Of a stretch of DNA of 27,316 bases, positions 1 to 6,010 are shown in pieces (the first letter of the stretch is position 1; each line of letters begins with the position of its first letter). The stretch covers positions 1-27,316 of the IMG/VR virus record IMGVR_UViG_3300048026_000404. One strand, given 5' to 3'. Under the pieces are notes generated by a model, which saw nothing but the letters and a program-made list of their open reading frames with translations, made no database searches and had not been told where the DNA came from. Source of the stretch: a virus. Both the position numbers and the translations under genes were made by a program.

Positions 1-158
1 GTGTAGTTCTCAGAGAAGTCAATCTCACCAGCTTTGATATTCACACAAAGAGTTGAGTGGTTGCGAACAGAAATACTGCCCTTCATGCCGAACTCTTTCA
101 GAACTGCTTTGATAGCAGGAGCGAGTTCTTTCTTCATTTCTTGTGATACGTAAGCCAT
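1..158 (-). CDS. Conserved small phage protein, C-terminus cut by window edge
   Basis: The first 52 codons of a gene that runs off the window start. The protein begins MAYVSQEMKKEL and contains an SVRNHSTLCVNI stretch, a pattern I associate with a small conserved phage protein of unknown function. The start is set by GGAG eight bases before ATG. A consensus promoter (193-220) lies directly upstream, so this gene opens its own transcription unit. Function cannot be inferred. Confidence 0.75.
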   Translation of the reverse strand, partial: MAYVSQEMKKELAPAIKAVLKEFGMKGSISVRNHSTLCVNIKAGEIDFSENY

Positions 159-192
159 AATTTTTTCTCCGTTTCTTTTGATTACAGATATA

Positions 193-220
193 TAATAGCA
201 GGTTGGACCACATTGTCAAC
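193..220 (-). promoter_or_regulatory. Sigma70-type early promoter
   Basis: On the minus strand: TTGACA (215-220), 16 bp, TATTAT (193-198), followed by the ribosome-binding site of the gene at 1-158. A/T tracts precede the -35. One of ten matching promoters in the window. Confidence 0.8.
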
Positions 221-221
221 C

Positions 222-241
222 ACTTTTTTCAAAAAAAGTGA
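222..241. repeat. A/T-rich inverted repeat between two genes
   Basis: CACTTTTTT and AAAAAAGTG form a perfect inverted repeat with a 2-base centre, between the stop of the gene at 250 and the -35 box at 215-220. It could act as a weak terminator for the upstream gene, or its A-tract as an UP element for the promoter. The sequence does not decide between these. Confidence 0.4.
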
Positions 242-249
242 AATTATTT

Positions 250-432
250 TCAACTTTTTTCCCACAGCTTATCTAGAAGTTGCCAATCATAGGTGATCTT
301 CTTAGTCTTACGACAACGGTCATAAGCCATCTCAATACCAGTGTACTCTTCTAAGTACGCTACTGCTTTCTTGACATCTTCGAATTCTTTGATGCCGTTA
401 TTATTGTTCAGATTCGGTTTAGCTACCCACAT
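250..432 (-). CDS. Hypothetical 60-residue protein
   Basis: No family recognised. The protein is small and charged, begins MWVAKPNLNNNNG and has a middle that reads as amphipathic helix. GGAGAC lies five bases before the ATG. Its start overlaps the last 14 bases of the 56-residue gene at 419-589, which suggests translational coupling in the operon that begins with the HD-domain gene at 586-1104. Confidence 0.7.
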   Translation of the reverse strand: MWVAKPNLNNNNGIKEFEDVKKAVAYLEEYTGIEMAYDRCRKTKKITYDWQLLDKLWEKS

Positions 433-589
433 AGTTTGTCTCCATTTTATACACTTTATAAGCTTCAGTTACAGTCAGGTTCTCATCAAAGCCCTTATCC
501 ATAGCATCAACAAGCCACTCAAAAGTTTTGCCGTAGAACTCGGTTGCTCTACGGGTCAAAACAGTTATTGCACGATTATACGTCATCAT
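419..589 (-). CDS. Hypothetical 56-residue protein
   Basis: A short gene begins ATGATG, overlapping the TGA of the HD-domain gene (ATGA overlap), with GGAGG just upstream. If the second ATG is used, the start is 586. The protein (MTYNRAITVLTRRATEFYG...) has features of a soluble, mostly helical polypeptide, and its last codons overlap the next start at 432. The good ribosome-binding site and the overlaps on both sides support a real gene. Function is unknown. Confidence 0.7.
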   Translation of the reverse strand: MMTYNRAITVLTRRATEFYGKTFEWLVDAMDKGFDENLTVTEAYKVYKMETNYVGS

Positions 590-1104
590 TCTTCCTCCAA
601 AGTTATCAATTCTAATAAGACACCTGTAGTGTCCATTGCAGTCAACAAGGCTTTGGTCTCTGTCTTGAACAGTTCCCAGAAGTTGGCATCGTACTCTTCG
701 ATGCTCTTGCTGTTGTGATGCATGTCACACGTTTTGATGATCTTGATGATTTCAGGCGCTTGGGCTAACCGTGCTTCGCACAGTGCTTTCCGTTGAGCCC
801 GATTTCCCACGAAAGCGGGAGTCTTGGTAAGAAACCAGACACCTTGAGCAACATCAGCACCAAAGAGTTCTTCGATCTCTTCGATGGTAACGTCACAGTC
901 TTCTACAGTGTCGTGGAGTATAGCAATTTGCATAGCAGTTTGAATCTGCTCTTCTGTATAGCACTCTTTGCTATCTAAGTAATGTTCGACCATATCTGCA
1001 ACAGCAACAGGGTGAGTGATGTATTCTTCACCAGTATATTTCCGAACTTGCCCTTCGTGCGCTTTAGTCGCAAACTTTAGGGCTTCATAAACATTCATAG
1101 TCAT
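586..1104 (-). CDS. HD-domain hydrolase, RelA/SpoT (MESH1-like) type
   Basis: A single-domain HD phosphohydrolase of 172 residues, like the hydrolase half of SpoT and the stand-alone MESH1 enzymes that remove pyrophosphate from (p)ppGpp. Visible motifs in order are AHEGQVRKY and YITHP near the N-terminus, HDTVED in the middle (metal-binding HD plus ED), FGADVAQGVWFLTKT, then KTCDMHHN, matching the K..D...N signature of the family. All expected catalytic positions appear present and there is no synthetase domain. ATG at 1104 is chosen because GAGAGG precedes it; an in-frame TTG lies farther upstream and another ATG two codons later. It is the first gene after a consensus promoter (1127-1154). 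Substrate is inferred; a generic HD nucleotidase is the alternative. Confidence 0.85.
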   Translation of the reverse strand: MTMNVYEALKFATKAHEGQVRKYTGEEYITHPVAVADMVEHYLDSKECYTEEQIQTAMQIAILHDTVEDCDVTIEEIEELFGADVAQGVWFLTKTPAFVGNRAQRKALCEARLAQAPEIIKIIKTCDMHHNSKSIEEYDANFWELFKTETKALLTAMDTTGVLLELITLEEE

Positions 1105-1126
1105 ATTTCCTCTCAATTACTAGTAC

Positions 1127-1154
1127 ATTATATATGGAAATACAGAGATGTCAA
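1127..1154 (-). promoter_or_regulatory. Sigma70-type early promoter
   Basis: TTGACA (1149-1154), 16 bp, TATAAT (1127-1132) on the minus strand: both hexamers match consensus perfectly. Two long A-tracts lie just upstream of the -35, like an UP element. It would start transcription about 20 bases before the HD-domain gene. Confidence 0.9.
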
Positions 1155-1173
1155 CCCTTTTTTTGAACTTTTT

Positions 1174-1368
1174 TTACTTTTTTTCGCTCTCTAGGTCTTC
1201 ACCATAACGACCTCTATCACGATTTCCATCGCCATTGAGTTCAGTCATGTCTTGCTGTTTATGTCTCTGATTCTTCTCACCAAAGATCCTATCCCAGTTA
1301 TCTCGGCCTTGCTGAGACAGTCCTTTAGACTTGATGGAATCGCCAGTGATGTCGTTCTTTGTTGCCAC
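1174..1368 (-). CDS. Hypothetical 64-residue hydrophilic protein
   Basis: No family recognised. The protein is very hydrophilic (many K, R, D, E, N, Q), with no membrane segment and a likely disordered middle (GDGNRDRGRYGED). A GTG start at 1368 fits GAGGAAG upstream, and its G is shared with the TAG stop of the preceding small membrane protein gene (TAGTG overlap), suggesting coupled translation. Last gene of the unit headed by the nuclease at 1517. Confidence 0.6.
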   Translation of the reverse strand: MATKNDITGDSIKSKGLSQQGRDNWDRIFGEKNQRHKQQDMTELNGDGNRDRGRYGEDLESEKK

Positions 1369-1520
1369 TATTCGTCTTCCTCGATTTTGTTGCCGTAATA
1401 ATCGTGGGTGCCTGCTCTGTATGCTTTCTTACGTTCATCGTTGATGAGTGTGGATACCCACAGAATTTTCGCACCTACAGCGACTAATACAATACCGACT
1501 AAAGTTTCTATAAACGTCAT
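1368..1520 (-). CDS. Small single-pass membrane protein (50 residues)
   Basis: This short gene starts with ATG overlapping the TGA of the nuclease gene (ATGA) and ends in TAG shared with the next GTG. Residues 4-24 (IETLVGIVLVAVGAKILWV and on) form one hydrophobic segment, followed by a charged tail with RKKAYRAG and a terminal EEDE. AAAGG lies a few bases upstream. Likely an inner-membrane peptide of unknown role. Confidence 0.7.
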   Translation of the reverse strand: MTFIETLVGIVLVAVGAKILWVSTLINDERKKAYRAGTHDYYGNKIEEDE

Positions 1521-2188
1521 ATACCTTTTACCTCTGCGTACTCGATTCTTATTTCCAGTAACTCTTTGAGATAGTCAAAGGTGTTACCCGTAAAGACTTG
1601 TGGTTCATTATCATCTACTGCAATGATAATAGCAAACTTCTTGATAGGAACACCAGTTCTCTCATAGAAGGCCGCCGCATAGAAAGCCGCTTGAGTGAAG
1701 TAGCCTTGAATCCACTCCTCTTTCTTTGGCTTACGTGATGTCTTGAAATCGATGATTGTCAGTTCATTATCGAACTCGGCAATACAGTCTACTCGACCAG
1801 CTATCTTGAACTTGTCAGAATATAATGGAACTTCTTGTGCCCAGATATTGTTGACTCGCTCATCTAAGATGGGCTTGATCTGATTGAACGAGAAGATATT
1901 TGCTGGCATAGCTTTCTTAGCCCAGTCTTCTTTATTGTTCAAATAGTCTTCTGCCAGTGTGTGTACCGCAGTACCACGTGTAGCGGCTTGCCGACTGATC
2001 TTATTAGCAACTTCTTCTCCCACTCTTTTTCTCCAAGCGAGAATACCTTCTTTGCCTCTGAGACTCAGAACTGTAGTGATCGATGGGTACTTGTTGCCCT
2101 CTGGTGTTTGATATGTCCGACCAGTAGGAAGAGTTTCGCACTCTAACTCTGGGACATTGCTTTTATCTAACTCTACGTGTGTGAACAT
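1517..2188 (-). CDS. PD-(D/E)XK superfamily nuclease (RecB/Cas4-like exonuclease fold)
   Basis: A 223-residue nuclease of the PDDEXK type. Visible: RGTAVHTLAEDYL (H76, E80) as the helical N-terminal motif, GRVDCIAEF with D134, then TIIDFKTS with D147 and K149 as the metal-binding D...DxK core, and QGYFTQAAFYAAAF (Q161 onward) as the C-terminal Q/Y motif of RecB-like members. No helicase domain or cysteine cluster is present, so it is a stand-alone nuclease, probably acting on phage or host DNA during replication or recombination. ATG at 2188 has AGGA a few bases upstream and directly follows a consensus promoter. The two small genes downstream overlap it and form its operon. Confidence 0.85.
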   Translation of the reverse strand: MFTHVELDKSNVPELECETLPTGRTYQTPEGNKYPSITTVLSLRGKEGILAWRKRVGEEVANKISRQAATRGTAVHTLAEDYLNNKEDWAKKAMPANIFSFNQIKPILDERVNNIWAQEVPLYSDKFKIAGRVDCIAEFDNELTIIDFKTSRKPKKEEWIQGYFTQAAFYAAAFYERTGVPIKKFAIIIAVDDNEPQVFTGNTFDYLKELLEIRIEYAEVKGI

Positions 2189-2214
2189 AATAATCCTAAT
2201 TTATTCTATGCTAT

Positions 2215-2243
2215 AGAATAACACATTGGTCCGTAAATGTCAA
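2215..2243 (-). promoter_or_regulatory. Sigma70-type early promoter
   Basis: TTGACA (2238-2243), 17 bp, TATTCT (2215-2220) on the minus strand in the 59-base gap before the PD-(D/E)XK nuclease gene. Confidence 0.85.
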
Positions 2244-2247
2244 GCTT

Positions 2248-2466
2248 TTATTCGGGAATTGATTCCAGCTTCTCACGAATAGCAAGAAGTAGTTGTGGAT
2301 CGCCAACAGAAGTAAACGCTCTAGCAAGGGCTAAGTCATATATACCTACCTGACGAATGATGCCTTCTGCCACTTCCTCAGTCAATGCGACTTGTGCTAG
2401 TGATGTTCGTTCTACGTTGTTTGCGGCAAATCGTAGGATACTGATTTCATAATTGTCTATATTCAT
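2248..2466 (-). CDS. Hypothetical 72-residue protein
   Basis: No family recognised. The protein looks soluble and helical (MNIDNYEISILRFAANN..., ending IREKLESIPE). Its ATG has AGGAG eight bases upstream, and a perfect TATAAATA box (2495-2502) lies about 30 bases before the start. It follows the tail genes and may therefore be expressed late with them or separately from that box. Its stop is just before the early promoter of the nuclease operon. Confidence 0.7.
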   Translation of the reverse strand: MNIDNYEISILRFAANNVERTSLAQVALTEEVAEGIIRQVGIYDLALARAFTSVGDPQLLLAIREKLESIPE

Positions 2467-2475
2467 AATAATCTC

Positions 2476-2997
2476 CTATACGTCTAGATAACGATATTTA
2501 TATAATTCCCAATCAAATGAGAGTGTTGGTGCAGTCATACCCTGAGAGGATGCATACAATGGGTTAGCATAGCCTAGATTTGTTCCATAATAATGGAGTC
2601 TCACTAAGTATCCGAATTTACCATGAGGAGCGATAGATAGTGTTGTTTGATCTGAGGCTGGTGTGTTACCGCTAGGATATCCCCTAATGTAAATAGGCAC
2701 TACAGCATTCGCAGGCTGTCTTACGTTATTCAGCGCAGAGGCTGGATCTCCAAAATCAGATGATCCTGTGATGGTGATATACAGAACGGGCACTTCATTG
2801 TCTTCGATTGCCGATGCCAATTGTATGTAGTGCTGTTGTACAAAAACTGTTGAGCCGGCACTGTTTGTGCCTGTTCCCATATCTATAGTTCCGTATTCAT
2901 ATCCAGCAACATAGAGTAGAGGCTCATCGGCACTAAACTTAGTTACTCCAGAGGAGTTCAGAATTTCTATATTACTTGATGTTACTTTTAGTGTCAT
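2476..2997 (-). CDS. Putative tail/fibre structural protein (173 residues)
   Basis: The last gene of the coupled tail block; its ATG overlaps the TGA of the preceding gene (ATGA). The N-terminus TLKVTSSNIEILNSSGVTKFS reads as beta strands of a virion-attached repeat, and the rest is rich in G, S, T, Y and N with few charges, typical of phage fibre or baseplate-decoration proteins. No enzymatic motif is seen. Position directly after the large fibre proteins supports a virion role; the exact part is unknown. Confidence 0.6.
   Translation of the reverse strand: MTLKVTSSNIEILNSSGVTKFSADEPLLYVAGYEYGTIDMGTGTNSAGSTVFVQQHYIQLASAIEDNEVPVLYITITGSSDFGDPASALNNVRQPANAVVPIYIRGYPSGNTPASDQTTLSIAPHGKFGYLVRLHYYGTNLGYANPLYASSQGMTAPTLSFDWELYKYRYLDV
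2495..2502 (-). promoter_or_regulatory. Candidate T4-type late promoter (TATAAATA)
   Basis: A perfect TATAAATA on the minus strand, inside the last codons of the gene at 2476-2997 and about 30 bases before the ATG at 2466. Spacing fits a late promoter for the 72-residue gene, but the codons for Tyr-Lys-Tyr would produce the same bases. Confidence 0.45.
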
Positions 2998-4637
2998 GGT
3001 GTCACCGCAAAGTCAAAAACTAGTGGGTCAATTTGTCCGTAAACGGTGTTGAAGTCCTCGGGAGCACCGAAACCAGAAGTCACACCCGAGTTAGTAATAT
3101 CAAATCTGTCTGACCAATTGCTAGGAAGATCCCACTCATTGTAGCCAGACCGCATTAAACCAAAATCTACTCTCCACTCTATAACATCAGAATCAGATAA
3201 TCCAACTCCAAATCCTGACATTTGACCAGTACCGCCATCTGTAAGTCTATCGTGTAGATTGTTGTAGTTTAGGGAGCCACCCATGATCATAGATGCATAC
3301 AGAGTAGTGTGATATAATATATTTCCAGGCACGCCAAAATATACTCGACCTTTCTTCAAAACTTTTTGACCATTCACTGTAGTAGCAAAGTAATCCATCT
3401 TAGGTCTAAATGACAACGCCTGGGCTGAGTCTGTATTTGAAAGTTGATGACCGGATTGTCTTTGCATGATAGTGAATTTTTCTTGTCCACCATTTGAGGA
3501 GTACTGAGTGCTATTAGAAACGCTTAGTGTCTGTACATTTCCAGCTTCATCATACGCTTTATATTTGAATGTTGGTGCAGGCGCCCAATACATATTGTCG
3601 AATAAATTGATAGGTGGCGCAATATATCCAGTACTAGGTATTTTCACGTCTTGGTGAACAAGCCCGCTGAACCAATATGTACTAGTACTATTCAAGTCGC
3701 ATCTAAATCTACGAGAGTATGTCACTGGTGGGTCTTCTGGATAATATACAGGCGCAATTTCTCCGTGACCCAATTGTGCATTGTCTGGTATATAGCCAGT
3801 ACCACTTGATCCGTTGAACACAGGACATCTTTTTAGACCACCTGTTTGAAACTGACCTGCGGGATCTTTCTTTAGATACAGTTTAGATGTAGTGAATCCT
3901 GTTTGAGTGTACTCGTATTCTTGATACTCAGTGTTGCTATTTGGACTTATAGCTTGAAGTTCAAACGTGTATATGCCGCTAGGACGCATTATCATATTCT
4001 GAAGTATCATTGGCTTGAATAGATTATTTGCGTGTGCGTATCTTTTTCTAACTTCGTACTCTGACCATTGGGCACTAGTAGCTACGCCACCATCTAGCGT
4101 AACGAATGATCTCCACTTCTGCGCTAAAGAAGTACTAGGCGAATAGTACCCAGGCATCTGCCAGAATTTCCAGTTACCAGGAAAAAGAACTCCGTTCATT
4201 ATCTGATACAGATCGTTCAGAAAGCCGTCAGTGCTACCACCAATCTGATCTTCGATAACATCTGCGATAAGATAACAATTCAAAGCCGTAGCCATTCCGT
4301 AAGACTGTACTTGTGCAGTAGTAGTTGGGTTTGCAGTTTTGAAATCTTCCATCAACTGCGCCACATACTCTATAGAATCCATCGCTCTATTGAACGTGGT
4401 GCTGTATGCGTTTGATGAAGTAATTATGCCATTTCTTATTTCAAGAAAGCGCAAAGCGTCAGTAAATGAGGGCAAGCTAGAATCGTTGGCTGAAATTCTA
4501 CCCACTCTTCTGCTAGTTCCTGGTATAATCAATCTAGAGGTATTCAGTTTATCGCCTGAGTAACCAAAGTCAGAGTCTATACTACCTCTGGCCATGTTCA
4601 TCAGAGATACGCCTTTATAGTTCTTTATTCCAGACAC
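2994..4637 (-). CDS. Large tail/fibre structural protein (547 residues)
   Basis: Rich in S, T, G, N, Y and aromatic residues with few cysteines and no catalytic motif, as in phage tail-fibre or baseplate wedge proteins. The N-terminal 50 residues (NYKGVSLMNMARGSID...) look like a short attachment module; residues 60-150 are helical; the remainder reads as beta-rich. GTG at 4637 is preceded by AGGAG and shares its G with the TAG of the upstream gene; the end overlaps the next ATG. Coupling to the NlpC/P60 and gpJ-like genes argues for a virion location. I do not recognise a named family. Confidence 0.6.
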   Translation of the reverse strand: MSGIKNYKGVSLMNMARGSIDSDFGYSGDKLNTSRLIIPGTSRRVGRISANDSSLPSFTDALRFLEIRNGIITSSNAYSTTFNRAMDSIEYVAQLMEDFKTANPTTTAQVQSYGMATALNCYLIADVIEDQIGGSTDGFLNDLYQIMNGVLFPGNWKFWQMPGYYSPSTSLAQKWRSFVTLDGGVATSAQWSEYEVRKRYAHANNLFKPMILQNMIMRPSGIYTFELQAISPNSNTEYQEYEYTQTGFTTSKLYLKKDPAGQFQTGGLKRCPVFNGSSGTGYIPDNAQLGHGEIAPVYYPEDPPVTYSRRFRCDLNSTSTYWFSGLVHQDVKIPSTGYIAPPINLFDNMYWAPAPTFKYKAYDEAGNVQTLSVSNSTQYSSNGGQEKFTIMQRQSGHQLSNTDSAQALSFRPKMDYFATTVNGQKVLKKGRVYFGVPGNILYHTTLYASMIMGGSLNYNNLHDRLTDGGTGQMSGFGVGLSDSDVIEWRVDFGLMRSGYNEWDLPSNWSDRFDITNSGVTSGFGAPEDFNTVYGQIDPLVFDFAVTP

Positions 4638-4912
4638 TACTGAACTCCTATAACTAAGACTTCAACATTCGATAGTGATGTGGTGGGCATATTTGTGCCG
4701 TGAGCAATATCAATGGATGTTATGTAGATATTGTTATTTGTGGCGTTATATGTTGGAAATATTCTACGAGTGTAATTAGTGTTTACCAAATCGTAAGCGT
4801 CACCATAAATCACTCCACCAATTTTCAATAGTAGAGATGTAGGATTTGATATCGGACTAGTTCCTATTAGAACTGTATTTGTCTGTAGTGTTGGTATAGA
4901 TGCTGATGGCAA
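4637..4912 (-). CDS. Small putative virion protein (91 residues)
   Basis: The composition (S, T, N, I rich, almost no acidic residues until the C-terminus) resembles small beta-structured tail proteins. The start is TTG at 4912, with GGAG six bases upstream; no in-frame ATG fits. It ends sharing one base with the next GTG. The sequence has no recognised domain; a role as a small fibre-associated subunit is inferred only from position. Confidence 0.55.
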   Translation of the reverse strand: MPSASIPTLQTNTVLIGTSPISNPTSLLLKIGGVIYGDAYDLVNTNYTRRIFPTYNATNNNIYITSIDIAHGTNMPTTSLSNVEVLVIGVQ

Positions 4913-4913
4913 A

Positions 4914-5471
4914 TCATTCTCCTAGATAACCTTTAGCCACATCACACATTGATCTGTATGTATGGAGTGCTTCTTCATTCTGATCATTCTCTATTTCGGT
5001 TACTGCTTTCATAATATATTTATGATAAAGTTCGCTATATGCTTCTATAGGATTCTCTAAACTGTTCATGGCATCTACAACACCAGGTGCCATTTCATAA
5101 TACTCTTCTACAAGCTTTTTACCTTCTTCTGTTTCAGACATCCAACCATCACGATAATCTCTTAGAGTTTGCAAAGCTGGACCGTAATCGTCTAGTCCCA
5201 TGATCTCACATGCCGCAGTTGAGATAAAGCATTTACCGCCACTACTCCAACTATGCACGTTTCTAGTGTAAGCTGGTAATGTTACTGTAGCCTGCGTTAC
5301 TGTGCCAACGATTGTCAAGAAGTTGAAGTCGCTGTGGAAGATCAAGTCTTGGTTCGTAGTCGATGGACTATTTGCTAAGTTTTTCAGAGATGTCTGCGTG
5401 TCACTGCTATCATAATTCTTGATAAGCATTTTACCAGATTCGGCTGATGTAAAAAATGTGTGATTAGGCAT
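4914..5471 (-). CDS. Tail-block protein with CFI-box-type domain
   Basis: 185 residues. The first 75 (MPNHTFFTSAESGKM...) are beta-rich and fibre-like. From residue 81 the protein reads CFISTAACE, then LQTLRDYRDGW, then EEYYEMAPGVVDAM. This order matches the CFIATAAYG ... LR.FRD ... YY...P domain (CFI-box) known from the C-termini of various secreted bacterial proteins. Two cysteines (81 and 88) are in the motif. In the tail block it follows the NlpC/P60 gene with an 8-base overlap (ATG inside the stop region). Biochemical role of the CFI-box is not established; here it could serve in attachment or assembly of a virion part. Confidence 0.65.
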   Translation of the reverse strand: MPNHTFFTSAESGKMLIKNYDSSDTQTSLKNLANSPSTTNQDLIFHSDFNFLTIVGTVTQATVTLPAYTRNVHSWSSGGKCFISTAACEIMGLDDYGPALQTLRDYRDGWMSETEEGKKLVEEYYEMAPGVVDAMNSLENPIEAYSELYHKYIMKAVTEIENDQNEEALHTYRSMCDVAKGYLGE

Positions 5472-6000
5472 GAATGCACCTATATATTCTGATTACTTTG
5501 TTTCTGTCTAACGGGTCTTCAGAAGACATCTTCCCAGGATCGATTGTAAGCAACTTCTCATCTCCGATATAGACTCCTATGTGTGGGCTTTGTAGATCAT
5601 CAATATCCCATAGCTGATATACAAGGACATCATATTTTCTAATATCATTATTATCTTCGACAATTTGAAAGTCAGGCATATGCTCATCAAAGTATCCTGC
5701 AATACCACTGTGTAAGTGATTTCGATAGAACTCACCCTTCACTTCGTTCATATAGTATTCCCAGTAATTAGTACCGAGACCCTCATCAATATATTCTGCG
5801 GCAAGACTAACACAGTCTACTTTTCTAAATTGCCATGCTTTACCTGACCACTTCTTAGTACATAGTATGCCAGAACTCAAGTGAATAGTATCTTCGATAC
5901 CTGATTTCTCAACAACTTCAAAGTCGCCGTTCACGTCATCTTGTTCCCACTCACCATATACCACGGACCATTTTTGTCCTAATTCGAATTCTATAGCCAT
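5464..6000 (-). CDS. NlpC/P60-like tail-associated hydrolase
   Basis: 178 residues. A catalytic-type Cys is in KVDCVSLAAEYI (C63) at a helix N-terminus and a catalytic His in SPHIGVYIGD (H140), with GDEKLLTIDPGK after it; this Cys-helix, strand-His order is the NlpC/P60 arrangement. Such proteins in tail operons usually cleave peptidoglycan during DNA entry or process tail-tip components. It lies directly after the gpJ-like fibre gene, matching the lambda-type order of tail-tip genes. ATG at 6000 has GAGG upstream. The third catalytic residue is not obvious, so activity is probable rather than certain. Confidence 0.75.
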   Translation of the reverse strand: MAIEFELGQKWSVVYGEWEQDDVNGDFEVVEKSGIEDTIHLSSGILCTKKWSGKAWQFRKVDCVSLAAEYIDEGLGTNYWEYYMNEVKGEFYRNHLHSGIAGYFDEHMPDFQIVEDNNDIRKYDVLVYQLWDIDDLQSPHIGVYIGDEKLLTIDPGKMSSEDPLDRNKVIRIYRCIHA

Positions 6001-6010
6001 AATTTTTACC

